Shown here: one piece after another, positions 35,201 through 46,364 of the stretch | Numbering within the stretch: the first letter of the stretch is position 1 | Layout of the letters: every line of letters starts with the position of its first letter | Source: Elmis aenea | Lineage: Eukaryota; Arthropoda; Insecta; Coleoptera; Elmidae | Direction of reading: 5' to 3' | DNA: 64,000 bases | Assembly (NCBI GenBank): GCA_947652605.1 | Contig: OX393581.1 | Coordinates: 51,979,924-52,043,923, forward strand | Program-made: the position numbers and the translations under genes | The notes under the pieces: generated by a model | What the model was told of the DNA's origin: nothing | Seen by the model: only the letters and a program-made list of their open reading frames with translations | Database searches by the model: none

Positions 35201-38200
35201 CGATTTTTCGTTCTTGTTTTTGAAAATAATCATTTCTGAAATTCATCTATACCATTCTATAATAATAAAAGTAAATTTAATATCACTTACCCTTTTCGAC
35301 ACTTTCGCCTCGAGGCTGGTGGTAATCTTATTTTTTTATAAATATTTTTCAATATACAGGGTGTCCCAGATAACATTTCCAGCATGGGTATATCGCTTAT
35401 TATAAGAGATGCAGGTTTGCTTAGGTTAAACGGATTATTCTTAAGCATGAGAGGAGCTACAAACAATTTTTTAAGTTTAAGTACAAAACTCCTTGTACTT
35501 CAGAAGTTATTGCAAAAAATTTGAAAATGTTGAATTCCTCTTTTCTCTTGTAACTTTTTGATCTTGATCTTTAGAATAATTGTATTTGTACTTCTAGAGG
35601 CACTTTTTTGTGTAGAATGTTACTGTTATTTTAGATTTTTTTTATCACTTTCCATTTTTGAGATATTACCCCTAATTTCATTTTTCCTATGGGTCATCAA
35701 GTTGGCTTTGGAACAGTTTAATGCGCCTTTTTTCCGTCTTTCTAATGAGATATCACTTGCCATATCTATATTTATAAATAAACCAAAATCAAGAAAAAGC
35801 CCATTTTACCAATCACTTATCAAGCTATTTATGGAAAAAAAAAACAATAGACAACCAATTAAATGTCAAATGACAGTATCATTTATTAAAATTTCATAAT
35901 ATTGTTGTGTATTTTGATAGTCTGCAGTAACTTTTTTATAACTATGGCTACATTTACAAATAATGAAAAACTTGACATGGTAGAGGTCTTTCAACTTGAA
36001 CTGAACTGTGACGCAGAAACCAAAACTTGTCTAAAGCGTTAACTACTGTGCCACCTAAAAACGTACGTCTATAATAGAATGTTTTTAAACAGGGCTACAT
36101 TTTAACCGCCGTCCCCTCCCTTTGCGCATTTCGCGGTTCAGTTTATCTTGAAAGACCTCTAAGATGCTACATTGTTTACCATATACAACCATTCCAAAGC
36201 CAACTTGACGACCCATAGGAAAAAATGAAATTGGGGATAATATCTCAAGAATTAAAAGCGATAAAAAAATCTAAAATAATAACTACATTCTTCATAAAAA
36301 AGTACCCTTATAAAGGACAAAAAATTTGATCTAATAATTGAGATCAAAAAGTTATTGGAGAAAAAAGAAATTCAACATTATCATATTTCTTGCTATAACA
36401 TCTGAAGTACGAGGAATTTTGTACTTCTAAAAATTGGTTGTAGCTCCTCTCATACTTGACAATAATTCATCTTGCTGAAGCAAACCTGAATCTCTTATAG
36501 TAAGCGAGATCTCTTGCTGAAAATGTTACCTGGTACACCCTGTGTAAATAAATAAAATTCCTACTGATGAAAAGATGAAAATCTTGAAACTATTCCAGCA
36601 TTTCTACCATATATTTTTCTCAACAAAAAAAAAAGTATTTTTAATAAAATTAATAGGTGATTCCCCCAAATGATTCAGTCAGTAACTTCATAAAAATATA
36701 AAAACTCGTTACTTAAAAATTTAATGCAGCACTTTTTAGGCGGTAGCACAATTTAGTTGACAAGATAATTAATAGAGGCAACACTTTACTTTCAGTATTT
36801 GTGTTTGTGTAAATTTTTCAGTTAAGCAATTGATATAAGCCGAGATCATTTTCGCCAGTTCTTAAAATTGATCAATCAGACTTGTTCAGCTTCAAACTGT
36901 TTGTTGTCAGTGATAAAAACTGTAAGCAAACAGCACTGTTAACAAGAACGTAGGTCCATGTACTACTACAGAATAGAGCATCGTAATTTTACTTTTAAGA
37001 TCATCGAATTACTTTAAAGTTTAGGTTATACCATAGAAAACAATACTATTATAGAGTAGTCTTCAAAAAATGTAGAATTTGCACCGCAAATTAGTCATGT
37101 ACGAGGTGCACCACTTAATTTGGGGCCACCTATATGATCTCACTTGAAATAAGAGAGATTTAAGTGAATTAGCAAAAAGTCTTATACAGAGTAGGCCAAA
37201 AGTTTTGAAAGCTATATTATGGCTGTATTACACTATACAATTTCTTGTTCAAAAAATTTCATACTAGATTGTACAGCTGTTGCCAAGTTACAACACGTCT
37301 TATGTCGTAAACTGACACTTCGCGTATGTCAATTATTTACGACATTGTAACTTGGCAACAGCTGTACAATCTAGTATGAAATTTTTTGAACAAGAAATTG
37401 TATAGTGTAATACAGCTTTTAGATAGTTATTGAAATAAATTTCATTTGTTTTTCTTGTTTCAGCCACCTATGGCAAGCACTTTAACAAAAAAAAAAAAAA
37501 GTTTACTAATTTGCTACGCAAAAAGTGATATAAATTTTCGTGACTAAGTGTGCCATGAAAAAAATAATATCAGTTTTTTAGGCATGCGAAATCTTTACAA
37601 TAGACAAAAATTCAAATTTCTATCTTTAAAACTAAAAAAAGTATTAAACACATTAAAACAATTGCAAGTATTTTTGCTTCTAACAAGTTAGCTATTCATT
37701 TGTCAAAACATCTGAATGTCACTTTGGATTAAGCTCTGTTATATGATTCTTTGCTGATTCGACCAAATTTCTATCTCTTATATTAAGCGAGATTATTATA
37801 GTGGCCCGAATCAAGTGACATCCTATACAGTTATGAGAAAAATGCATGAATGTCTACTAAATAAATATAATTGACACTAGTTGGGTAGACATTATGTGAG
37901 TAGCCTGCGGTGATGTATAAAAATTAACTAATTAGGTTTATTTAAACAGACAAAGTTCAGCTCGAGATCGAGAGCTTGGTCAGACAATCTTTCCAATAAC
38001 AGTACGTCAGCGCGGGTGAAAGTACGGCTGGACCACAATCTGAAACTTCCCAGTTCGAGGTCCCTGTCGCAGATGGACTTGAACGATAGGGAAAGTCTTA
38101 AGAAGCTCTTCACCGATTTGCTCCACATCAACGTTAGCAACTTGAACTTGGATATGTCCATGAGTACGGTGACCGGATTGGCCGATCTAGCCGAAGACGA

Positions 38201-40855
38201 AATTATTTGTGTGCCAATGCCCATGGAGGTGAGTTCTTGAAGATGCGAATTGTTGAATTTCTGCTAAACTTACGGTTGCAGATTTTTCTGGAAAACGTTC
38301 AACTGCACCTGATTGAAGATCGACCGCCTGTTAACATAACGTCGCCTGGACCGGTGCCGATTAATTTGGATGTTTCTCATTTGTTTATAACTAGAGGGGA
38401 GGACAATGTTTTCCGTATTGTGCCATCGAAGAATTCTGGTCTTGTTAAATATTCTTCATCCACATCAGGTAATTTTAAATATTGGTATTTTTTTGCTCTT
38501 AAACGTGGATTTGAAAATGTATTTAAAAATACAGGGAGCTTTCTGAATTAAAAAAGTTGAAATTTATCATCTCAAAAACAATTGAATATACAGGGTGGCC
38601 CAGTTATCGTGCACAGCATGGGATCAGGTAAACTGTAAGAGATGCGGAGTAGAATAAATGGGTCAAAATGATCTATGATTTAAGGACAACTGTTCTGTGA
38701 AAAAATTGATAGTTTTTGGGCTATTAACAAAAAACAAAAAGTGACATTTTCAATTTTTGCTTAAGCTTGCTTATTTGAAATTATACTAAAAATATAGTTT
38801 CAAATAAGCAAGTTACAAACGAAAGTTGTAAATGACCATTTTTTTGTTTTTTTATCAATAGTCCAAAAACTATAAATTTTTTTCAAGAATTTTTCATGGA
38901 ATAGTTGCTTTTAATCCTAGATCATTTTGGCCCATTTAACCAACTCTCCATCTCTTACCGTTTAAGAGATCTCTCAACTGTGCTCAATAATCGAGACATC
39001 CTGTATATTCAATTGTTTTTGAGATAATAAATTTCAACTTTTTTTAAATCGGAAAGCTCCCTGTACAGGGTGGTCCAAATTCGATGGGTATCTCGCTTAA
39101 TAGTCAAGATAGAGAAACGATTAAATAACCAAAAATGTGCAGTTTTTTGGTAGAAATTCAAAACCCTTTTCAAAAATATTCCATCATTGTCGGTTTTTGA
39201 GTTATTAGCAAAAAACTGTTTTCTTGTCATATTTATAATGTGTCGTATCTTCCTTATTCTTGTCAATATCAAAAAAGTTTATTAAGATTATTTTTAGACA
39301 ATTTTATGTAGACTTTGATGGTCCTAAAAAAATATTTTACGCTCGCTGATAAAAAATTATGACACAAACTTACCTTTTTTTAAATGGAAGCTATAGTTTG
39401 CTATGGCCTATTTAAATTCGTTATTTTTTTCCCATTCCAAATATACAAGGGTTGATGTATTTATTTTCAATAATACGCAAGTTACAAAGGTTTTTAAATT
39501 TTTTTTTAAAGATAAACATAGGTAAAAACAAAAGGTAGGCCGTGAAAACAAAACTACTAAAACAAGATATGATCAAAAGATAAACAATAACATAGAATCA
39601 GCAGTTATGTAAAATAATATGAATACGATTAATTGTAATTATCGACTATGAAGTTAAAATATATTGCAAACCTAACTAACTATGAATGACAAGTAAATCC
39701 CTTTTAAACAATCGTTGGGATGTTGTACCCCATGAGTTTTATAAGGTTTCACACTCAATTTTTTTTTTCACCGCCTACTTTTTGTTTTTACCTATGTTTA
39801 TCTTTAAAAAAAACTAAAAAGCCTTCGTAACTTGAGTATTATTGAAAATAAATACATCAACCCTTATATATTTAGAATGAGAAACAAATAAGGAATTTAA
39901 ATAGGTCCTAGCCAACTACAGATTCCATTTAAAATAAGGCAAGTTTGTGTCATAACTTTTTAACAGCGAGCGTTAATTTTTTTTTTTAGGACCATCAAAG
40001 TCTATATAAAAATATCTAAAAATAATCTTCATAATTTTTTTTGATATTTACAACAATAAGGGAGATATGACACATTATAAATATGACAAGAAAACAGTTT
40101 TTTGCTAATAAATCAAAAACCGGAAATGATAGAATATTTTTGAAAACGGTTCTGAGTCTGTCCCAAAAAAGTGCACATTTTTGGTAATTCAACCGTTTCT
40201 CTATCTTGACTATTAAGCGAGATAAGCATGTAATGTAATCCATCGAATTTGGACCACCCTGTACATATTTTTAAACACATTTTAAAGCTCTTAAAATTCT
40301 CTTTATATTGCAAGAAACTTTTTTACTACAGAAGCAAACGTTAGATGAATCAAAGTGGCCTGTGAAAAAATTATTAAACAATAGAAAGTCTGTTTTTCTA
40401 TTAGTATAAAGCTTTTTTTTCCTCTTTTCAATAATGTATCACCTACTACATTTATTTAGATATTCGATTTCTAAGTTTAAAAAAATTAATACTCTTCTGT
40501 AAAACTAGAGTGCAATGGAAAAGAAAACAAAATTTGGGTTATCAATTGTTTTTTCTTTGTTGCAGTGCAAGATGAGCAAGAAACAATAAACGCACTCATA
40601 CAACAGACGTGCAAACAGCTTAAAATGGATAACGAAGAACTCAAACGGCGTCTGTTGGCTTTCGAGCGTGTATCCGAAGAAAACAGATCATTGAGGCGTT
40701 CGAAAGAAGAGACCGACATACTGCGTTCGTGTCTGACTTCGGCCCAAGACGACGTGGCTAGATTATTGGAGGAAAAACGGAAACTGTTGGAAGACGTCGG
40801 CGTCCTCCGACATCAATTGGAAGACAGAGGACGACAGTGGAGTAGCAAGAGATAG
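25721..40855 (+). CDS. BLTP3: Bridge-like lipid transfer protein family member 3 (UHRF1BP1/UHRF1BP1L-like)
   Basis: Nineteen exons splice in one frame to about 1311 residues: 25721-25764, 25816-26017, 26075-26269, 26322-26547, 26607-26773, 26833-26989, 27808-28055, 28120-28324, 29475-29567, 29623-29804, 30111-30407, 31557-31913, 31964-32120, 32955-33152, 33205-33521, 34719-34853, 37950-38228, 38282-38468 and 40566-40855. The N-terminus is a chorein-type domain (IIKNQLLKHLSRFTKNLSAD, KINLSTFKGEGELTNLELNE). It is followed by the family signature VVILDDLLWVLTDSQLKAAL, then VQINHYQYLFLL, and a C-terminal coiled coil. Vertebrate homologues are about 1440-1460 residues. The family forms long hydrophobic grooves that carry lipids between membranes and acts on endosomes and lysosomes. 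The end of exon 10 is uncertain: a donor at 29805 gives a family-like PRLIFES junction, one at 29832 would add nine residues. No stop or frameshift is seen. Confidence 0.93.
27090..27780 (+). repeat. Degenerate minisatellite, about 35-bp unit, BLTP3 intron 6
   Basis: Repeated TCATTTGTTTTTATGTTGAG plus GGATGTTTTATTGCC units, with variants (TGTTTTGAAATGTTGTTTTG, TTTTAATGCTACATT), fill nearly the whole intron. The intron is purine-poor on the plus strand. It ends just before exon 7. Confidence 0.8.
28713..29093 (+). repeat. 35-bp minisatellite, 11 copies, BLTP3 intron 8
   Basis: Eleven highly uniform units of TTTTGTTTTCGATTGTTTTA plus TCCCAGATGACTCAA. The period is exactly 35 bp for most copies, with variants ATTACTC and TTATTCCA. 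The unit is not related in sequence to the array in intron 6, although both have units of about 35 bp. Confidence 0.9.
30440..31515 (+). repeat. 171-bp satellite-like tandem repeat, about 6 copies, BLTP3 intron 11
   Basis: GGCCAGAAAGTCTTAATC recurs at 30485, 30657, 30829, 31000 (one change), 31171 and 31341, with a last partial copy at 31501: a steady 170-172 bp spacing. Each unit also has TTTTCAGAGCGATAGTCAAC and ACAATTTTTGGCAATAA. The array stops 40 bp before exon 12, so the 3' splice site of that exon lies beside the repeat. Confidence 0.9.
32217..32880 (+). mobile_element. TACAGGGTG element in BLTP3 intron 13 (partner of 12285-12690)
   Basis: Starts TACAGGGTGATTGATTGGAA. A second terminus-like TACAGAGTGTCCAAAATTT lies at about 32635, followed by AACTCGTTTTTTTTAAATAC and the CTATACCTATCTGCAATAAT block shared with the copy at 12285-12690. 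Full palindrome not visible. Confidence 0.55.
33726..34306. mobile_element. TACAGGGTG-ended element, BLTP3 intron 15
   Basis: Left end TACAGGGTGTATCAAATTC and right end GAATTAAGTGACGAATCCTGTA; inner sequence has only short inverted matches. An old member or a chimera of two ends. Confidence 0.5.
34353..34646. mobile_element. hAT MITE with perfect 8-bp target duplication
   Basis: Ends CAATGGCGTACGAAG and CTTGCGTACGCCACTG, flanked by the identical octamer ACAGTTTC at 34345-34352 and 34647-34654. The 8-bp duplication and CAgTGGCGTAcG ends identify a hAT-type non-autonomous element. Its C-rich middle (GGCAGCCCCCCGGG) contrasts with the AT-rich intron. Confidence 0.85.
35355..36545. mobile_element. 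Foldback element, same subfamily as 1526-2421, BLTP3 intron 16
   Basis: TACAGGGTGTCCCAGATAAC at the left and its inverse at the right (GTTACCTGGTACACCCTGTG). Arms share TTCCAGCATGGG, GCTTATTATAAGAGAT and the TTGGTTGTAGCTCCTCTCAT mirror. A 181-bp MITE (35981-36161) sits near the centre, separating the arms. Confidence 0.8.
35981..36161. mobile_element. TAGAGGTCTTTCAA MITE, copy 2 (nested)
   Basis: Ends TAGAGGTCTTTCAACTTGAA and GTTTATCTTGAAAGACCTCTA. It is an inverted copy of the element at 22984-23187, inserted near the middle of the foldback at 35355-36545. Confidence 0.7.
37185..37827. mobile_element. Old TACAG-ended element with a nested 197-bp MITE
   Basis: Left TACAGAGTAGGCCAAAAG and right CTTGATTCGGGCCACT (minus) near ATCCTATACAG delimit an old copy. 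Inside, 37221-37417 is a nearly perfect palindrome: GGCTGTATTACACTATACAA...TACAGCTGTTGCCAAGTTACAA, mirrored. The GGCTGTATTACAC end is reminiscent of PIF/Harbinger MITEs; the target duplication is ambiguous. Confidence 0.6.
38530..39065. mobile_element. Foldback element with an inner foldback, BLTP3 intron 18
   Basis: Outer ends TACAGGGAGCTTTCTGAATT and the inverse ending AGCTCCCTGTA. Inside, at about 38590, a second TACAGGGTGGCCCAGTTATC end and its mirror (GAGACATCCTGTATATTC) near 39005 form an inner palindrome. The hairpin therefore carries two sets of termini on each arm. Confidence 0.8.
39064..40263. mobile_element. 1.2-kb foldback element (GGTGGTCCAAAT subfamily)
   Basis: Begins TACAGGGTGGTCCAAATTCG, using the same TA that ends the previous element, and ends ...CGAATTTGGACCACCCTGTA. 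Arms of nearly 500 bp include TAGTCAAGATAGAGAAACG and its mirror; loop near 39560-39720. This is the most complete copy of its subfamily in the window. Confidence 0.85.
40566..40855 (+). CDS. BLTP3: BLTP3 last exon: C-terminal coiled coil
   Basis: The exon starts in phase after a TTGCAG acceptor (VQDEQETINALIQQTCKQLK) and forms a long heptad pattern rich in Glu, Leu and Arg up to TAG at 40853-40855. It corresponds to the ENESLKQEL-type coiled coil that ends vertebrate members. It is separated from exon 18 by a 2.1-kb intron made largely of two abutting foldback elements. Confidence 0.9.
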
Positions 40856-43506
40856 CAATGCTGTTTCAACTGCAACTACTGCTGTACTAACGGTAAAAAG
40901 ACCTAGCAGGTTGCTTGTTGTGTATTTTTAAAACGTATTTTGCGCCGTTGAAGACGACATGATAATTCTCAGGCTAATGTAATAGCCTTTAGTCCAATGT
41001 TAGTCGTAGCTTTAGGAAATGGAAAATCAGGAAATTATTAGCAAAGGTTGGTCGGTTAATTTTTGCCAGAGGTTGACGAAACTCCGGTTGAATTTAGAAA
41101 CGTGTGGAGGTTGAATTATTATTAAATGAAGGAGCTGTGATGCAATATTTATGCACTTTGTTCGGGTGCATATGCTTTCGTACTAGTTTAATTTTTTCAG
41201 GATTCAATCGATCGAAATTAAACGCCTTAGAAATAACGCTAATACTTATTTAATACAGTAGAGTGAAATTATTTTTTTAGTAATAGGTATTTTGTGATAT
41301 ACAGGGAGTCCCAAAATGCACGGCATTTTACGACTTTATTTCTTGTTATCAGTTTTAACTTTTTGGTGTGGAGCTACTGTGTTTTATTTGTCATAACTAG
41401 TTTAGATTTTATTAGACTCGTTTAGAATTTGCTAGATTTTGTTTTGTTTTAACTGACTGTAACTATCAATTGTTTTGTTGAAAGAAAAATTTTACTCTCC
41501 CTGAGCCTTTCAAGTTTATTGTTTAATTTTTGTTTTGTTATTTTATCGGCGTGTATGTTCAAATGTCATTTCATATTAATCAAAGAAACAAATGCTGTAT
41601 AAAGGTTGTTAAAGCGTGATAGCCTTCTTTTGTTTAACTAGTCATAACACATTAAAAACAAATGCTTCATATTAACAAGCACACATTGGTTAATTTTTGT
41701 TGTTATGATATTGCTTAGGTACAAGTGGCATTTTATAATAATCAGAGAAACAAATGCTACCTACCATGTTAAAAATGTGACATTTTTTTGTTTTTTTATT
41801 AACAAAATCTAGACATAGGTCGTTTAGAATTTGCTAGATTTTGTTTTGTCTTAACTGACTGTAACTATCAACTGTTTTGTTGAAAGAAAAATTTTACTCT
41901 CTTTGAGCCTGTCAAGTTTATTGTTTAATTTTTGTTTTGTTATTTTATCGGCGCGTATGTTCAACTGTCATTTCATATTAATCTAAGAAAACAATTGCTG
42001 TATAAAGGTTATTAAAGCATGATAGCCTTCTTCTTTTGTTTAACTAGTCATAACAAATTAAAAACAAATGCTTCATGTTAACAAGCACACAATGGTTAAT
42101 TTTTGTTGTTATTATATTGTGTAGGTACAAGTGGCATTTTATAATAATCAGAGAAACAAATGCTATCTACCATGTTAGAAATGTGACATTTGTTTTTTTT
42201 ATTAACAAAATCTAGACAATCACGACAAAAGCTTCGCTCGAGCAAGCTCTTTGGAAACTTCCTGACATGAATAATAATGATAAGATCTCGTTTAAACTGG
42301 GACACCCTGTATAATAAAGAATTCTTTTTTGATCATTCCTTTCCGAAAGCTAAAAAAAAACAAAGTGAGAGATTATAGTGACATAAAATATTGTATTGAT
42401 ATATATATATCTAAATATATACAGAATTTATTACAGGCTTTTACGATACAGTCTGTTTTTTTTTAACTACATGACTCTTAAAATAATTCTTAGGTTAGTG
42501 TTTGCTCATTTATACTAAAAGGAAATTGACTTTGTTAAGCCAAAGAAATATTGTTCGTTACTTAAAGTTTTTTATAATCTTCCATCCAGTTTTAACAATA
42601 CGTAATGTGTATCCTGCGTTATAGATAATTATATGTAGCAAATTTAGTGATATTATTTTGTTGGGAGCATCGCAGATGTTATGAAACGGTTGGAAACTAA
42701 TAGTCACATATCATATTTTGTGATTTAGCAGTAACATTGTAAGTGTTATCGTTAACAGTTTTTTTTGTTGTTGATTGTAATTATAGAAATTGTCAAAGCT
42801 GACGTTAAGATTCCGTTATGGTGTTAAAAGAGTTTAAACTAAATCGGTTTATGTTTTAGTTAACTAATGTAATTTTTTGGACACTTTTTATGATCATCTT
42901 GCACGTAAATTCCAATTTGTACATTTAATATTGTTATTATTATTTAATTCTATTGGTTGCAAAAATGTAAAAAGTGTATTTAAATGTTTATTGTATATAG
43001 CTAAATATATTTTATAGCAAAAATATTTATTCGTGGACATGAAATTTGTATTTAAATAGTTTTATGAAGTTCGTGACTGTTGGGCATTGTAAATTTCAAA
43101 ATTACAGGTCTTGTGTTCATTGATTGTACACAGAACTATTGTTTTCGCGTTAGTAAGTAGAGATGTCGCCGATGTATATTTTGGCCTGTTTTTGGATTTG
43201 AAGTGATCCCTTGTAGCATAAAAAACACCACGAAAAAACCAAGGTTGCTACAGATTGCATTCTTTCAAAGATATATGCGTGTTAACAGTTCAGCTGTGGC
43301 GTGAATTTTTCCAAAAATGGCCGCTACGTTTTGATCTAAATTAAATGTCTTTTAGTGTGTGGGTGCTATTGTATTTTGATTTCATCGACAGCAATTGGTT
43401 TAGGGATACACAAAATTATGTAAGTCGTTTTAATTATTTTATTAATAATCATGAAACAGGTCGACAAATTTATGTGGATTAAAGCATAGGTGCGCAGAGG
43501 ACATTA
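40856..43506. other. 3' flank of BLTP3 and intergenic DNA
   Basis: The BLTP3 3' UTR must start here; several AATAAA-like hexamers make the end ambiguous. No further coding exon seen. It contains the element at 41300-42311. Confidence 0.4.
41300..42311. mobile_element. TACAGGG-ended element with a 402-bp internal duplication
   Basis: Ends TACAGGGAGTCCCAAAATG and CTGGGACACCCTGTA; only the terminal 14 bp are inverted repeats, so it is not a foldback. The middle is two tandem copies of about 402 bp, each starting CGTTTAGAATTTGCTAGATT (41419 and 41821) and containing GTTTAACTAGTCATAACA. Confidence 0.7.
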
Positions 43507-43928
43507 AGCCGCGTACTGACCAAAATGAGTTCGCGAACTCGGTTCGCGCACTCGGTTCGCGAACACGGTTCGGGAACTCGGTTCGCGCACTCAGTTTGCG
43601 AACTCTCGTCCATACCAGGTTCGCAAACACGTCCACATCAAAACATTATTGTGTTCGTAACAGCTCCAAAACAGTTGGTAAAGGGTTTGCGTTTTGTAAA
43701 TAATTATGTCTTCAAGCTTAGGGCTTATCGATGATAAACACCAACCACAAATAACGTGTGCAGTCAGTAATTGAGGTTATGGCAGGCACGAGTTCGCGAA
43801 CAGCCCCTTTGATGTACCGCCTCAAGAGCGAACTCTGCCCGAACTGGCGAGCTACTCGCGAGCTGTTTGCATACTCCAGGTACACATCGGGTTCGCGAAC
43901 TGTTCGCGAACCCGGTGTGTACGCGGCT
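43507..43928. mobile_element. CpG-rich MITE with TTA duplication (PIF/Harbinger-like)
   Basis: Ends AGCCGCGTACTGACC and GGTGTGTACGCGGCT, flanked by TTA at 43504-43506 and 43929-43931. The interior is unusually CpG-rich, with clusters of GGTTCGCGAACTCG-type words near both ends (about 43530-43620 and 43785-43910). The 3-bp TWA duplication fits PIF/Harbinger. Confidence 0.7.
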
Positions 43929-44350
43929 TTATACGTCGGTGATGGACAGATTATTAGCAGATTTTCGTATTATGTAATAGTACGCTTCTCTTTATAAATG
44001 ATGATGTTTTTTTCCTAGTTTGGGCCTCTCTTGCAGAATATTTTTGAAGGGAAATGATCGTGAGCAATTTTGATATCTCGAATTGCGAACAATGGAATGT
44101 TAGCATATACTTTTTTTAAAATTGATTTTGATTACTACAAATTACCAAATTAAAACGATTATTTCAGTGTCAAAATTTTCACATACTTAGTACACTTAAG
44201 TAACAGAGTGATGAATTGTTGTTTTTGGAATTTTAATTTCTTTGTTGATGTGAAATTCAAAAATGGCGTCTTATTAAAAATATGTTGACGCCGAGAAAAC
44301 TGTTTAAGATTATGTTAAAAACAAATGGCAATATTTGAAAACTCGTATTA

Positions 44351-44912
44351 TACAGGGTGTTTCTTAAATATTGCGAAAACTTTTGGGAGGTGATTCCTTA
44401 TCGAAAATTAAGGGGGGTCTTTCATATACATTTTTTTCCTTAGACGTCTCCTTTCGGAGTCACACCCCCCTAAAGGGGAGCGGTAAAATTAGGTTTTTAT
44501 TTTATTTCTCAAATTTAGATAAATGTAGGAGAATGATATTGGGTAGATGTTTTATACTTATTGAAAGGTTTCCCATGGTAATATTTTCAATCATCTCCCA
44601 CCTCCACAGGGGGCTGAAAAGTGCGACCCTTGGTTTTTTGATCAGAATTTTTTGGTGGGTTGAAATTTTGCAATTTAATTTATTTTTTAAAGCTTGATTT
44701 ATTTAGAAACTTTTTTTATTCATAACGTAAACAAACCTTTGTAACCACCAAAATGAATCGTTTTATTTTAGAATATTTAATGGTGCTTGTTTTTTTATTC
44801 TTTAGTTTTTCTCGTAAAACTCACAGTTTTTGGGTAAAAAATAAAAGAATACATGCACCATTAATTATTCCAATACAAAACAATGCATTTTGGTGGTTAC
44901 CACGGTTTGTTC
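44351..44912. mobile_element. TACAGGGTGTTTC end and a nearby palindrome
   Basis: A single terminus TACAGGGTGTTTCTTAAATA at 44351 has no clear partner. At about 44729-44912 an imperfect hairpin pairs AACAAACCTTTGTAACCACC, AAAATG and TTAATGGTGC with their mirrors. Whether the two belong together is unclear. Confidence 0.4.
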
Positions 44913-45887
44913 AAGTTCATATTGGATAGAATGGACAGATGTTATACATTTTGAATTTTAAGACATGACAACACGAAAAAGAATGGCGCCAAAGTTTACC
45001 AATAATAATGATCAGTAACTTCGAGTTTTTGAGTTGTGTTAAATGAAATGAAATTGTTAAAATTGGTTAAATAACATTTACTAAACGTTTATAGAAAATT
45101 CGTCTCCTATAATTCCCTAGCAATTCTTATTAGTTGCATAATTTCTAATGGAAAAACGTAAAGTGTTGTTTAAAAAATATATCTTTGAAATAATTATTCG
45201 ACCCTGAATGACCTAAATCGGCATATCTTTTTTTTTTTTTTTTTATACGTATCAGTTAAAACAATTCTTTGTTAGAAAAGAAGTGCGGTTTTGGTGGGGA
45301 CATATTTCTGTATTTTTTTTTTTTAAACAAGAAATTATTAAGTGCTATATCTGATACTTTCAACTTAGTGTTATTATGAGAAATAAATTTTTGTAAATTA
45401 GCTATTAAATTATATTGTAGTTCTACTCTTTATATATTTTTTAAATCAGGTGTTTGTTCAGTGTTGTTTTGTTAGCTGTAATTCCTTTTACATTTTTTTA
45501 AATATGTCTTAAATCGTTTAAAAGGGTTAACACATGAAATTCACATGACACAGTTTGGAATGATATTGAATCAACGTGTTTTTAACAGTTTCTGTTGAAA
45601 GGTACAAAGTTGTTTGTTGTTTCTAGTGCAATAATAAATTAAGCCATATTATCTTAATTTTTATTTAAAACTCGTTTTCAGTAGGTTAATGGTGCTATTG
45701 TACAAAATGTTATATTTCTGTTAGTTTTAGCATTTTATTAATGCCACTGACTGTATATATGTAGAATAAAAAATTTTGGTGTTGAATGTGTAGTTTCAGT
45801 TAAAAAAGTTTATTAAACACGTTAATTTTTATTGATTTCTTCAGCTGTAAAGAAATTCTAAAGCAGGCCAAAGGGCCACACCACTTT

Positions 45888-46315
45888 TCAGTGGATTATG
45901 GAGATTCTTCTAAGTGTGAACGGTCCGGAGAAATTTTTAAACAGATTTTTTTTCGCGCTTAAATTTTCAATATGAGCAATGCAGTGACATACAAAGAGTT
46001 TCCTAAAAAAATCGGTTTTAAAGTTCTTAGTCAGAAGCGTAGTTATATCGAAGCGATTTCCCCAATTTTTTTTTTCTAAATCCGTTTTTAATACAAAATA
46101 GAGATTCTCAGCTGTTGTGGTTCCTTTCATCCTTACCAAATCTAATAATTCTTCAGTTAGATTTAACTTTATATCTACTCCAAGAAAAAAAAATACAAGT
46201 TGAGCAGTATTAGATACTTCCGTTGTTTCATCAAGACAAAGAGAATAAGGTAAAAGGTTATTGGCAGTATATTTAAGAGTTACTATTACGTTTTCTGCCA
46301 TTTCATCAATTTATC
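45888..46315 (-). pseudogene. hAT transposase fragment (GTF2IRD2/ZBED-like group)
   Basis: A 137-codon open stretch on the minus strand encodes SLCLDETTEVSNTAQLVFF followed by LTEELLDLVRMKGTTTAENL. This is the conserved segment around the first catalytic Asp of hAT transposases of the type domesticated in vertebrate GTF2IRD2. Both ends of the protein are missing and the following block (FVCHCIAHIENLSAK) is partly deleted. A fossil, not a gene. Confidence 0.7.
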
Positions 46316-46364
46316 TTGACACAGTAAATCTAAATAAAATATTAGAAAAAAAACTCATGATTTT

